Source: JAPORK01 sp026710285 (GTDB lineage Bacteria; Pseudomonadota; Gammaproteobacteria; Pseudomonadales; Endozoicomonadaceae). From it: 64,000 nucleotides of DNA. The DNA lies in the NCBI GenBank assembly GCA_965201045.1, contig OZ241746.1, positions 4,278,001 through 4,342,000 on the forward strand, read 5' to 3'. The first letter of the stretch is position 1; the number at the start of each line of letters is the position of its first letter. The position numbers and the translations under genes were made by a program. Below the pieces are notes generated by a model. It was not told where the DNA came from and made no database searches. It saw only the letters and a list, made by a program, of their open reading frames with translations. This document shows, piece after piece, positions 18,519 to 27,152 of this stretch.

Positions 18519-19079
18519 CTATTCTGCACCAATAGTTAATATAGTAGTACCACTGTGGGTAGCATGACTGACCTGCCCACTGTTGTGTGAATCAGCAACT
18601 TCAAGACTCAAAGGTTGTTCACAGGTACGACTTGTTTCAAGAATTAATTTATTATTTTCATTGTTACCCGGTACCATTTCCTTCTTTGCCAACCCGGGCG
18701 AAGCAACCTGAAAAGAAGCACTGCTGGTGCTACCGGTCCCCATCACATCGTCGATGCCCTGAGAGACAGATAACCGATAATGATCAATACCGGTACCGAG
18801 CACGCAAAAATTTTTTTTCATATCCTTATCTGAAAGTGATGAACCCTCTGCCAGATAGATATTCAGATTCTCGGGGACTGAAAATATAACCTGCATTGAA
18901 GCACTGGAATTTTTTTCCAGCTGTCCTTCATTAGCAGCATAACTATGGGGTGCCATACCTGCAACTAACAGTATTAAAGCCAGAAAGCGATGCAACAGCA
19001 TAAACCTGGTTGATATAACAAAACTACCAACCGGTGGATATTTCAATAAATCTTGCGGTTTACTGATTAGTTTTTTCAT
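18519..19079 (-). CDS. exported protein of unknown function, possibly pilin-like
   Basis: A 186-residue protein with a long signal-peptide-like N-terminus: a basic start, hydrophobic FLALILLVAGMA near residues 33-44 and a likely cut after HSYA. The mature part has two Cys (in KNFCVLGTG and SRTCEQPL), likely a disulfide. The surrounding pattern DHYRLSVSQG and the C-terminal GTTILTIGAE recall beta-sandwich pilin or spore-coat-U-like domains, a weak resemblance only. ATG 19079 has AAGGA upstream; an ATG at 19001 would give a shorter, standard signal peptide. No pilus chaperone or usher is nearby. Confidence 0.6.
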   Translation of the reverse strand: MKKLISKPQDLLKYPPVGSFVISTRFMLLHRFLALILLVAGMAPHSYAANEGQLEKNSSASMQVIFSVPENLNIYLAEGSSLSDKDMKKNFCVLGTGIDHYRLSVSQGIDDVMGTGSTSSASFQVASPGLAKKEMVPGNNENNKLILETSRTCEQPLSLEVADSHNSGQVSHATHSGTTILTIGAE

Positions 19080-19439
19080 GGTACTTTCATCCTTAATCAG
19101 GTGACACTACTTTATTTTTGTTATCGGTACACCAAGCAGATTTTTATCTTTCTACCTCTGAGCAGATGACAAAACATGGTCATTTGGCAGGGATGTCCCG
19201 GAATTTAATAACTAATCAGCTCATTCTGACTTTTTCGATTAACTATTTCTTCTTTTGCTGTTAAAGTCAAAGTATATACAAAAGTCCGGATAACACTATA
19301 TGTGGACCTGAAAAAAATTTACTTTTTATATCATCCACATAAAAAAACACACTAAATTTTAAATTATTGATTTAAAATTTTTTTATTAAGACCAATAATT
19401 TATATAAGATGTCTTGCTGGTTAAATTAAGAGTTTCTTT
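19080..19439. other. gap before bepA
   Basis: A 360-bp AT-rich divergent intergenic region. It must hold promoters for the exported protein and bepA. No repeat family recognised. Confidence 0.4.
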
Positions 19440-20927
19440 ATGAAAAAAATACTTTTCTCTTTATTATTACTGTTTTTAATAAGACCCACTCACAGTAGTT
19501 TAAATACTATTTATGCAGCCAGCTCTGCTAACTCTTCTATGGGCAATACCGCAATATATAGCAAAAACAAACTACCAGATGCGAAAAATACAGCGTTCCG
19601 TTTTAATATGAATTCAACCGTTCTCTCACAAAAACAGGAATACCAGGCAATACAGGGTCTTCTACAGTCTTTTTACCAAAATGATACTGTAGCAGATGAT
19701 CCTGTTGTGCAACGCTATCTGGAAAAACTGGTAGGTAAATTAGCAAAAAATACTGAGCTGAATGATAAAAATATCATCGTTTTACTTATTAAAAACCCAA
19801 CACTCAATGCTTTTGCTTTTTATGGTGCCATCGTTGGCATTTATACAGGTCTTATTTATCATCTTGATAGTGAAGAGCAGCTGGCTGCTGTTCTTGCTCA
19901 TGAACTGGTACATATAAATCAAAAACATATTGATCAGTCAATTGCAGATGCACAAAACATATCACTTTCTGCTATAGCGGGAATCCTTGGAGCGCTGTTG
20001 TTGAAAAATGCTAATTTAGCCGCAGCAGCCACCAGCTCAATCATTGGTGGAGCTTCCTCTCATTTTTTAAGCTTTAGCCGCCAGCATGAGGAAGAAGCTG
20101 ACAGAATCGGTATAAAGCTGATGCATTCCAGCCATATAAATCCTCACGGAATGGCCGTTTTTTTAAAGCAAATGAAAAGATTTGAAAGTCAAAATCAAGC
20201 ACCTGAACTGCTTAGAACACACCCACTAACTGCACATCGCCTTGTTGAAGCTGAGTCACTTGCATCACAATATCCAAATAAAGACTATCCCAAAAGTACG
20301 ATTGATTTTGATTTAATCAAAATGCATATTCTGTTTGATTATTTACCTCCACTGGAAAATCCTGTAACTTATTTGCAAGGTTATATTAAAAGTCGTGCAA
20401 TTAGTTCAGAAGCTGCAAGTTATGGTATGGCAATGGCTTATTACAAAAACAATCAATATGAACAGGCCGCTAAAGCATTAGCTCCTCTGTTAAAAGCAGC
20501 ATCCGATAAAGTCATTTATCAGCTATTATACAACCAGATAATCTATCATATGGGTAAAAAGCAAGAGGCATTAAAAAATATGCAGCAACTGACAGATAAT
20601 GATCCTGATTATTTCCCCGCCAGCGTACTGTATGCCAAATTACTCAGCCAGTCAAAAGCTTACAAAGAAAGTCAGTCAGTGCTAAAACGAATAACTGCAA
20701 AGCAACCACAATATCCTTTTATATGGAAATTATTAGCCGAAGCATCCTCCAAAATAAATGATTCTGGCATGTACTTCATTGCAACAGCTCATTATCTACG
20801 TCTCACAGGAGAAACTGACCGGGCGATTAGTCAGTTAGATTATGTTCTGAATAATAAAAGAATAACCTATTCAAAAAAGTTAATGATACAACAATTTTTA
20901 GCTACATTGCTCGAGGAAAAGGGCTGA
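19440..20927 (+). CDS. bepA: BepA-type periplasmic M48 metalloprotease with TPR
   Basis: BepA (YfgC) helps assemble LptD and degrades stalled outer-membrane proteins. The 495-residue product has a signal peptide (MKKILFSLLLLFLIRPTHSS) and an M48 protease domain with zinc motif HELVH at residues 154-158. The third ligand lies in SRQHEEEADRIGIKLM. A C-terminal TPR region covers about residues 320-490. The order bepA, TusA-like, PerM-like is that of Pseudomonas (PA1005-PA1007). A 164-bp gap separates it from the next gene. Confidence 0.92.
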   Translation: MKKILFSLLLLFLIRPTHSSLNTIYAASSANSSMGNTAIYSKNKLPDAKNTAFRFNMNSTVLSQKQEYQAIQGLLQSFYQNDTVADDPVVQRYLEKLVGKLAKNTELNDKNIIVLLIKNPTLNAFAFYGAIVGIYTGLIYHLDSEEQLAAVLAHELVHINQKHIDQSIADAQNISLSAIAGILGALLLKNANLAAAATSSIIGGASSHFLSFSRQHEEEADRIGIKLMHSSHINPHGMAVFLKQMKRFESQNQAPELLRTHPLTAHRLVEAESLASQYPNKDYPKSTIDFDLIKMHILFDYLPPLENPVTYLQGYIKSRAISSEAASYGMAMAYYKNNQYEQAAKALAPLLKAASDKVIYQLLYNQIIYHMGKKQEALKNMQQLTDNDPDYFPASVLYAKLLSQSKAYKESQSVLKRITAKQPQYPFIWKLLAEASSKINDSGMYFIATAHYLRLTGETDRAISQLDYVLNNKRITYSKKLMIQQFLATLLEEKG

Positions 20928-21091
20928 TTAATACCTAAACATTATGAAATAATTAAATAAATCCGCACAATTTTCAAAAAATCATCAAAAATAATTTAGT
21001 ACAATGGCTGTCAATGATACTATTGTATTAATTGAGTTCCCGCTAACGTTACATTAAAAACGACTGGCTATTTTACCGGAATTATAGTGCA

Positions 21092-21370
21092 ATGGATAAA
21101 AAGATACCTTCTCTGGCAACCACCGACAATTACTTTCAGGGTATTAAGATAGATAAAACGCTGGATGTCAGCAATTATCACTGTCCGTTACCTGTCTTAA
21201 AAACAAAACTCATGCTTAGTCAGCTATCTAAAGGGCAGGTGTTAAAAGTAATCACAACAGACAGTACTTCACTGCAAGATATGTTTTTATCCTGTCAGCT
21301 TAGTCCTCAGGCTTTGCTGTTCAGTGAAGAAATTTGCGGTACTTTTGTGCATCTGCTACAAAAACAATAA
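21092..21370 (+). CDS. TusA-family sulfur carrier protein
   Basis: A 92-residue protein of the TusA/YhhP/SirA family. The conserved Cys31-Pro-Leu-Pro is followed by VLKTKLMLSQLSKGQVLKVI and TTDSTSLQDM. Family members carry persulfide sulfur for tRNA thiolation or molybdenum cofactor maturation. Placed between bepA and a perM-like gene it corresponds to Pseudomonas PA1006, which is linked to molybdenum homeostasis. It lies 18 bp upstream of the transporter gene, so probably one operon. Confidence 0.88.
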   Translation: MDKKIPSLATTDNYFQGIKIDKTLDVSNYHCPLPVLKTKLMLSQLSKGQVLKVITTDSTSLQDMFLSCQLSPQALLFSEEICGTFVHLLQKQ

Positions 21371-21388
21371 AAAAACACAGGTCTGTTT

Positions 21389-22453
21389 ATGCGCAACTAT
21401 ATTAGAACATGGATTGATCGTTATCTTTCTGACGATGCTGCTATTACACTGGCGCTGGTCCTTATTATCAGTGTAACACTTTTTTTAACGCTGGGAGCAC
21501 TGCTTGCACCCGTACTTGCAAGCTTTGTGGTCGCTTACCTTTTACAGGGAATGGTTAGTTTATTACAGCGTTTAAAACTTCCACATTTAATCGCAGTTAT
21601 TATCACTTTTTGCTTTTTTTGTACCACCCTCACTCTTATCATTTTTATGATTCTTCCGTTAGTCTGGGAGCAAATGACCCACTTGTTTAATGAGCTTCCC
21701 AGAATGATTCAACAATTTCAGACATTGCTGAAAGAGTTGCCACAACAATATCCTACATTTGTTTCTGATGAACAAGTGAAAAGTATTGTCCAAAACCTGA
21801 GTACACAGCTCGGGCAGGCGGGGCAGTGGTTGCTCTCCATCTCTGCCTCTAAAATTATTGGTATCGTAACATTATTGGTATACTTTGTACTGGTACCTAT
21901 TTTGGTTTTCTTTTTTCTTAAAGACGAGAGTCGTATTGCTCAGGGAATGCAAAAATTTTTACCAAAAAACAGTCGTTTAATTAAACAGGTAATGGCAGAA
22001 ATGAACATACAAATTGCCAATTATGTGCGTGGAAAAGTGATTGAAATAATCATTGTCGCCATTGCTGATTACATATTATTTGCCTGGCTGGGATTACATT
22101 ATGCGGTTTTATTGGCTGTTTTAGTGGGATTATCTGTTATTGTACCTTATATTGGTGCCGTTGTTGTCACCGTTCCGGTAGTTATTATCTCCTATCTTCA
22201 GTGGGGCGCTGACAGTGAATTTATTTTATTAGTTTGTGTCTATGGTATTATTCAGATCATTGATGGAAATGTTTTAGTGCCACTGCTCTTTGGTGAAGCC
22301 GTTAATTTACATCCTGTGGTAATTATTATGGCTGTATTAATTTTTGGTGGATTATGGGGCTTTTGGGGCGTATTCTTCGCCATTCCTTTAGCTACATTAA
22401 TTAAAGCAGTATATAATGCGTGGCCAAAAGATGAATTGATACAGAGGGCGTAA
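21389..22453 (+). CDS. AI-2E/PerM-family transporter
   Basis: A 354-residue integral membrane protein of the AI-2E transporter (UPF0118/PerM) family. It has three N-terminal membrane segments, a soluble loop (MTHLFNELPRMIQQFQTLL), then five C-terminal segments. The family features LLAVLVGLSVIVPYIGAVVV and DGNVLVPLLFG are present. In E. coli perM neighbours bepA, as here. The transported substrate is not known for this subgroup. Confidence 0.88.
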   Translation: MRNYIRTWIDRYLSDDAAITLALVLIISVTLFLTLGALLAPVLASFVVAYLLQGMVSLLQRLKLPHLIAVIITFCFFCTTLTLIIFMILPLVWEQMTHLFNELPRMIQQFQTLLKELPQQYPTFVSDEQVKSIVQNLSTQLGQAGQWLLSISASKIIGIVTLLVYFVLVPILVFFFLKDESRIAQGMQKFLPKNSRLIKQVMAEMNIQIANYVRGKVIEIIIVAIADYILFAWLGLHYAVLLAVLVGLSVIVPYIGAVVVTVPVVIISYLQWGADSEFILLVCVYGIIQIIDGNVLVPLLFGEAVNLHPVVIIMAVLIFGGLWGFWGVFFAIPLATLIKAVYNAWPKDELIQRA

Positions 22454-22505
22454 CTATTTTTTTTAGTTTTTATCAGACACGCCGTAAAACTCCGCCCTTC
22501 AGGGT

Positions 22506-22650
22506 CTGTCTTTTATACACAAATTCTGGTTCGGAGTTTTTGGATGAATAATAAAAATCCTTGCTTTTAAACTGCTGATGCTGAAATAACCTTATCGGGT
22601 AAGGCGGGGCTTTCACCCCGTCCTTCACCTGTCCTTTATACACAAATCCC
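22506..22650. repeat. Tn5-like repeat arm plus a second end
   Basis: An arm identical in plan to those of the element at 37037-37322 starts at 22506 with CTGTCTTTTATACACAAATT and continues to about 22585 (CTTGCTTTTAAACTGCTGAT). A second, shorter end CTGTCCTTTATACACAAAT starts at 22629 in the same orientation. Between them a CGGGG...CCCCG hairpin lies at about 22605-22620. No coding content. Confidence 0.65.
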
Positions 22651-22774
22651 CAACAAAAATTTCAGATGAACAGAGCAGTAAATACAGGTAAATTCAGACA
22701 ATTTCATCAATACTACCCTATCCGCTGGCTGAGCTTGTCGAAGCCTGGATGGACTTAGGTTTTAATTTCTCCCA

Positions 22775-22884
22775 AGCTTCGACAGGCTCAGCCCACGGTG
22801 TGTCCGGCAAAGGCTGGTATATTCAGCAAAAAACAAACATGCCAGAGTAAAAGACTGAACCTGAAAAGTGTGACTAAGAGACAG
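22775..22884 (+). repeat. intron-derived dispersed repeat, best plus-strand copy
   Basis: The hairpin GCTTCGACAGGCTCAGCCCA is followed at 22798 by GTGTGTCCGGCAAAGGCTGG, TATATTCAGC, ATGCCAGAGTAAAAG and the tail GTGTGACTAAGAGACAG. The stretch from GTGTG onward matches the 5' end of the group II intron (minus strand from 45215) for about 57 nt. An inverted hairpin-type sequence, GGCTGAGCTTGTCGAAGCC, lies just upstream at 22727-22745. Confidence 0.75.
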
Positions 22885-22922
22885 GAACCAAGCAAAGCTA
22901 AAGCCTAGAGAACAAACAATCG

Positions 22923-23030
22923 GACTTCGACAAACTCAGCCCACAGCTGTACGTTTGAAAGGTTGGTATGTTCGCCGGGAGACGAACCTTCCGGAGCAAA
23001 AGTCAAAGCCTGAAAATTTGACTAAGGCAG
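22923..23030 (+). repeat. intron-derived dispersed repeat, diverged copy
   Basis: GACTTCGACAAACTCAGCCC, then GAAAGGTTGGTATGTTC, GAACCTTCCGGAGCAAAAGTC and tail GAAAATTTGACTAAGGCAG. It is the same layout as the copy 130 bp upstream, with more substitutions. Confidence 0.65.
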
Positions 23031-23087
23031 GTAAATGACGAGGTTTTATGGTGCGCCTGATAGAAGCTGTCATCTGTGAAAAGATGA

Positions 23088-24086
23088 TCAACCGACTCTG
23101 AGTAAAATTTTTTGCCAGTGTATTAGCAATGCTTCATTTAGCAGTTGGGTATTTAAATTGATTTGTCGAACCAACAAACCATAGCTCTCTATTAACCAAC
23201 AATAATATTCTATCAACGTTGTAGCAGAAGCGTGATTAATCAACGTAAGGAAAGCGTCATCCTGCAACCAGGCAGGCAACACACTAACCTGGTGGGTCAT
23301 TTTATATCTGACTATTGTCGTTACAGCAAATAACATCCATTCAAAAATAAACAGACTGTCCAGTTCTTTCCATGAAAGTGATATTTCAGTCAGAGGTTGT
23401 TCTGCACTGAGAATGGCTTTGAGCCCACTGATTAATAAAACGCATTTTTCTTTAAAATTTTCATGCACATAACGCAGCGCAGCTAAAGGTCGTCCTTGCG
23501 CCATTTCTAATACCGATGCAATATCTGTGTATTCTGGTAGTTGTTCTTTTAACCATGTAGTAGCAATATCCTTATTGGGTAGAGGAAATCTAAGCTGCTG
23601 ACAGCGACTGCGAATCGTAGCAAGTAATCTTTCCGGTCGTTGGGCAATGAGCATAATCAAAATATCTTTACCCGGTTCTTCCAGTGTTTTAAGCAGGGCA
23701 TTGGCGGCATTAATATTCATATTTTCAGCCGGAGAGATTGTAATAACTCTATATCCTCCCTGATTAGAGTGACAACCAAGAAACGTTGCCATATCACGCA
23801 CCTGATCGATACGAATTTGTTTAAATGCTGCTTCAGGAAAAATATTAACTAAATCAGGATGTGTATCCGCTTGAAAGAGCAGACAATCTTTACAGCTACC
23901 ACAGGGCATATTTTCTGTTTTGTGGCGACAAACCATATAATTGCTCAGTAATGAGGCAAACGTCTGTCTACCTGTCTCAGCCGGTCCGGTTAGTAAGAGT
24001 GCATGAGGCAGACGCTGATTTGTCACCCTGTTAGTCACAGATGTCCACAAGTCGTGTTGCCAGGGATACAAGTGTGCTGTTGCCAT
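23088..24086 (-). CDS. holB: DNA polymerase III delta' subunit
   Basis: Delta' is part of the clamp loader that places the beta clamp on primed DNA. The 332-residue protein has a degenerate Walker A (GPAETGRQTF, residues 34-43), as expected for the non-ATPase delta'. Zinc-module cysteines are at 53, 62, 65 and 68 (CGSCKDC). The sensor region LLKTLEEPGKDILIMLIA and SRCQQLRFP are present. It overlaps nothing and lies 4 bp after tmk in the same operon. The genes that usually follow, pilZ and tatD, are absent; a repeat cluster lies there instead. Confidence 0.94.
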   Translation of the reverse strand: MATAHLYPWQHDLWTSVTNRVTNQRLPHALLLTGPAETGRQTFASLLSNYMVCRHKTENMPCGSCKDCLLFQADTHPDLVNIFPEAAFKQIRIDQVRDMATFLGCHSNQGGYRVITISPAENMNINAANALLKTLEEPGKDILIMLIAQRPERLLATIRSRCQQLRFPLPNKDIATTWLKEQLPEYTDIASVLEMAQGRPLAALRYVHENFKEKCVLLISGLKAILSAEQPLTEISLSWKELDSLFIFEWMLFAVTTIVRYKMTHQVSVLPAWLQDDAFLTLINHASATTLIEYYCWLIESYGLLVRQINLNTQLLNEALLIHWQKILLRVG

Positions 24087-24090
24087 CCAA

Positions 24091-24744
24091 TTATTCCTGA
24101 TTTAACTTACCAGACAGCAACGCAATGACTGCATGATGAATTTGCTCAACTGACTGACTGGCATCAATCACCTTATATTGCTGTTTAAATTCTTCGGCTC
24201 TTTTCAGATAAGCCTCTCTGATCCGCTGAAAAAAAACGATATCTTCCTGTTCAAAACGGTCAGGTGTACTGCGCTTTTTTGCACGTTGCAATCCTAATGT
24301 TACCGGTACATCAAGAAAGATAGTCAGATCTGGTCTTAAGTGGTTTTGTACCATCTGTTCCAGCTGACCAATCCATACAGGATTCATTTGTCTTCCTCCA
24401 CCCTGATAAGCCCAGGTACTGTCAGTAAAACGATCACAAACTACCACTTTATTTTGTTGCAGTGCTGGTTTAATAACGTGAGATAAGTGATGTCTTCTGG
24501 AGGCAAAAATAATTAACAATTCAGCCATTTCATCAATTTTTTCCTTATGATTAGGATCAAGCAATATATCTCTTAACTGTTCACCCAAACCAGTTCCACC
24601 CGGCTCACGGGTAGTAATAAAATCAATTTTTTTATCCACTAACCATTGCTGAATAAACTGAATACAGGTTGTTTTTCCTGAACCCTCAGATCCCTCAACG
24701 GTGATAAAATATCCGCCTCCCTTTTTATCACCTCTGTTTTGCAT
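24091..24744 (-). CDS. tmk: thymidylate kinase
   Basis: Tmk phosphorylates dTMP to dTDP. The 217-residue protein has the P-loop GSEGSGKTT (residues 18-26), the substrate site REPGGTGLGEQLRDILLD, CDRFTDSTWAYQGGGR, and the LID region KKRSTPDRFEQE. The start overlaps the end of mltG by 17 bp, which points to translational coupling. The first ten residues (MQNRGDKKGG) are a charged extension before GYFITVEG. Confidence 0.95.
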   Translation of the reverse strand: MQNRGDKKGGGYFITVEGSEGSGKTTCIQFIQQWLVDKKIDFITTREPGGTGLGEQLRDILLDPNHKEKIDEMAELLIIFASRRHHLSHVIKPALQQNKVVVCDRFTDSTWAYQGGGRQMNPVWIGQLEQMVQNHLRPDLTIFLDVPVTLGLQRAKKRSTPDRFEQEDIVFFQRIREAYLKRAEEFKQQYKVIDASQSVEQIHHAVIALLSGKLNQE

Positions 24745-25816
24745 TACTTACCTCTTTTTCAACTGCATGATAGTTATTGTTATTCAGTGGCGTACTGTGA
24801 TAATCAGCCCGGCGTTGTTTCTGATACTTATTAATTGCCTGTTGCTGATCTTGCAGTGTCTCACTAAAAACATGTGTACCGTCCCCTTTTGCCACAAAAT
24901 AAAGTACTTTTCCTTCAAGCGGATGCAGAGCAGCATCAATATCTGCTTCTGTAACCAGTGCAATAGGAGTAGGCGGCAGACCATTAATCAGGTAAGTATT
25001 ATATACAGTTTTTCTGCGCAGGTCATGGTAAGTTAACTTTCCCTTAAAATGACAACCTGCTCCGTAAATAACCGTGGGATCACTTTGTAAACGCATCCCC
25101 TGCTGCAAACGTCTCACAAAAATACCAGAAATTTTTCTTCGCTCTTCAGCAATACCGGTTTCTTTTGCAATTAAAGAAGCAATAATTAACGCTTCATAAG
25201 GTGTTTTATAAGGTAAATGTTCCGCTTTGTTTTGCCACAGATGGTTTAATTTTCTTTTTAATTGTTGATAAGCCCGCAGCATAATAGTTGAAGCATTGCT
25301 ATGTGCAGTATAAAAATAGGTATCTGCATAAAATAAACCTTCTGACCAAACATGCTTAATACCCAGATGCTTTGCCAGTGTTGCGACTGAAACACCTTTT
25401 AAGTCATTCTTTAATTTTGGCGAGTAGGCAAGAATACTCAGTGCTTTATTGACTGTGATGCCAGGAGGCAGAACCACTTTATGTTGAAAAACTTTTCCAG
25501 AGGTAAATATTTTTAACATATCAGCAGCTGTACTGCCTTTAGGTATCAGGTATTCCCCTGCACGTATTGATAATGTTGATTGTCTGGTAACGCAGGCATA
25601 TATTTTCCATAAAACTGCTGGATGAGTAATTACTTGTTGTGCAGACAGAACAACATTGATATTACCAAGCGAAGCCCCTTTGGGTATTTCTATGGTACTT
25701 TGCTGCATAACCATAGGAGTATGCATTTGGTAAATAATTATCCCACAAAAAATTGCCAATGCAATACCCAGACATACGAGCATTGAAATTACATACTTAA
25801 TCCATTGCTTCATCAT
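24728..25816 (-). CDS. mltG: endolytic murein transglycosylase MltG
   Basis: MltG cuts nascent glycan strands and sets their length at the inner membrane. The 362-residue protein has an N-terminal membrane anchor (about 8-29) and a LysM-like region (IEIPKGASLGNINVVLS). The YceG domain has catalytic Glu219 in ASLIAKETGIAEER. Family motifs SDPTVIYGAG and NTYLINGLPPTPIA follow. The start overlaps the end of pabC by 20 bp; the second codon is also ATG and could be used. Confidence 0.93.
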   Translation of the reverse strand: MMKQWIKYVISMLVCLGIALAIFCGIIIYQMHTPMVMQQSTIEIPKGASLGNINVVLSAQQVITHPAVLWKIYACVTRQSTLSIRAGEYLIPKGSTAADMLKIFTSGKVFQHKVVLPPGITVNKALSILAYSPKLKNDLKGVSVATLAKHLGIKHVWSEGLFYADTYFYTAHSNASTIMLRAYQQLKRKLNHLWQNKAEHLPYKTPYEALIIASLIAKETGIAEERRKISGIFVRRLQQGMRLQSDPTVIYGAGCHFKGKLTYHDLRRKTVYNTYLINGLPPTPIALVTEADIDAALHPLEGKVLYFVAKGDGTHVFSETLQDQQQAINKYQKQRRADYHSTPLNNNNYHAVEKEVSNAKQR

Positions 25817-26636
25817 GAAACACAGACTCTGCTTTTTCCTGTAAGTAACGGGTCAGGTTGCCTGCCTGCCATCGATAATTTTGGCAGGCAACTACTGGCC
25901 ATATTCCAAAGATACTATTACATATAAATAATTCCGTTGCTTTTTCCAGACTGTTTAATGGCAGATGACCAATTTCAACTGCAACGGGCAGACCGGATAA
26001 ACTGAGTATCCATTGACGCATTACTCCGGCTACACCACAATGTGAAAGATCTGGTGTTATAAGTTTATCACCATACAACAGAAAAATATTGCTCATCGTA
26101 CATTCAATGATATTACCTTGATAGTCTGTCAGCAAACCTTCAGCATAATTTTCACTTTGCCATTCCTGCCTGGCCAGCACCTGTTCCAACCTGTTTAAGT
26201 GCTTAATACCCGCTAGTTGTGGTTGCCATCCTAATTGCAATGCACAGGAATATAAAGAAACACCTGTTGTGTAATTTTTTTCAGGATAAGTCGGTGTAGA
26301 AAACCACTGCAAAATACAGCGACTGGTTCCACCATGAGGACTATATCCTCTTCTTTGGCTGACCCGGGTAATGATAATTTTTACAACGCCATCTTTGCCA
26401 TAATAATTTGATCGGATAAATTTATTCAGCTGCTCTGTTACAGAACACCAGTCTGCTGGTATGGACAAGCGCTTACAACCATTTTTCAAGCGTATCATGT
26501 GTAGAGCAACCAGGGTTAAACGACCCTTTACAACCCGAATGGTCTCAAAGACACCATCTCCATAGGCCAGCCCGCGATCATTTGTTAAGCATGTTGTTGT
26601 TTTAGTACCATCAATCCAGATAGTTTCATCCATCAA
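25797..26636 (-). CDS. pabC: aminodeoxychorismate lyase
   Basis: PabC releases pyruvate from 4-amino-4-deoxychorismate to give p-aminobenzoate for folate. The 279-residue fold-IV PLP enzyme has NDRGLAYGDGVFETIRV and the Lys region AGIKHLNRLEQVLARQEW. The phosphate site IIECTMSNIFLL and GVAGVMRQWIL follow. It is the first gene of a four-gene minus-strand operon, pabC-mltG-tmk-holB; fabF and acpP, often upstream, are not there. Confidence 0.92.
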   Translation of the reverse strand: MMDETIWIDGTKTTTCLTNDRGLAYGDGVFETIRVVKGRLTLVALHMIRLKNGCKRLSIPADWCSVTEQLNKFIRSNYYGKDGVVKIIITRVSQRRGYSPHGGTSRCILQWFSTPTYPEKNYTTGVSLYSCALQLGWQPQLAGIKHLNRLEQVLARQEWQSENYAEGLLTDYQGNIIECTMSNIFLLYGDKLITPDLSHCGVAGVMRQWILSLSGLPVAVEIGHLPLNSLEKATELFICNSIFGIWPVVACQNYRWQAGNLTRYLQEKAESVFHDEAMD

Positions 26637-26689
26637 GTGATCAGCTCCAACTGTTTAAATGTACAAATTAGCTTGAAATTTAATTTGCG

Positions 26690-26960
26690 GCAAACAGATA
26701 ATAGCAGTTATTTTTACCACGAGCATTACCTTAAATCAAATGATTATTATATCAATACTTCGGACAGTTTTTAAGAATCTACTATGGATAAAACTGTAAG
26801 CCATTGATTCATAAGGATATTTTTTTGAATACGATAAAAATAAAATCCTTTTAAAATCAATAGGTTATGAAAACTGTCCGAAGTGTTGTTATATATCTGT
26901 TCAACCAAAAACCCAGCATTGGAGGTTTATACCCCTATTTTACTTTCAAAATCTAAGAAA
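26690..26960. repeat. composite repeat, copy 1 (carries the 136-bp MITE)
   Basis: The outer sequence (GCAAACAGATAATAGCAGTT, then CATTACCTTAAATCAAATG, then TTCAACCAAAAACCCAGCAT, GGAGGTTTATA) matches 29868-30240. Copy 1 lacks the 228-bp element found in copy 2 but carries a 136-bp MITE that copy 2 lacks. The two copies therefore serve as empty sites for each other. Confidence 0.8.
26753..26888. mobile_element. 136-bp MITE with CAAyACTTCGGACAG ends
   Basis: The ends CAATACTTCGGACAGTTTTT and (reverse complement of the right end) CAACACTTCGGACAGTTTTC are inverted repeats. The element is flanked by TTATAT on both sides (26747-26752 and 26889-26894), and the uninterrupted site GATTATTATATACC is visible at 30160. 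No coding capacity, so it must be moved by a transposase elsewhere. A related 135-bp copy lies at 18324-18458. Confidence 0.85.
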
Positions 26961-27152
26961 CCATCTGCAAATTTCTGGGAATAAGAACAACCCAAAGAAT
27001 AACGCTTTAATCTGTTCTTTTTTCTACTTACCTTCACAACCTTTAACCTTCAAAAGTTTTATTTTCTCACTTCAAAGAATTTTCAGATGGTTTCTAAATT
27101 ATTGGTAATATTTTGTGATACCCATACAACTTCAAAGCACTGGGTTTTAATT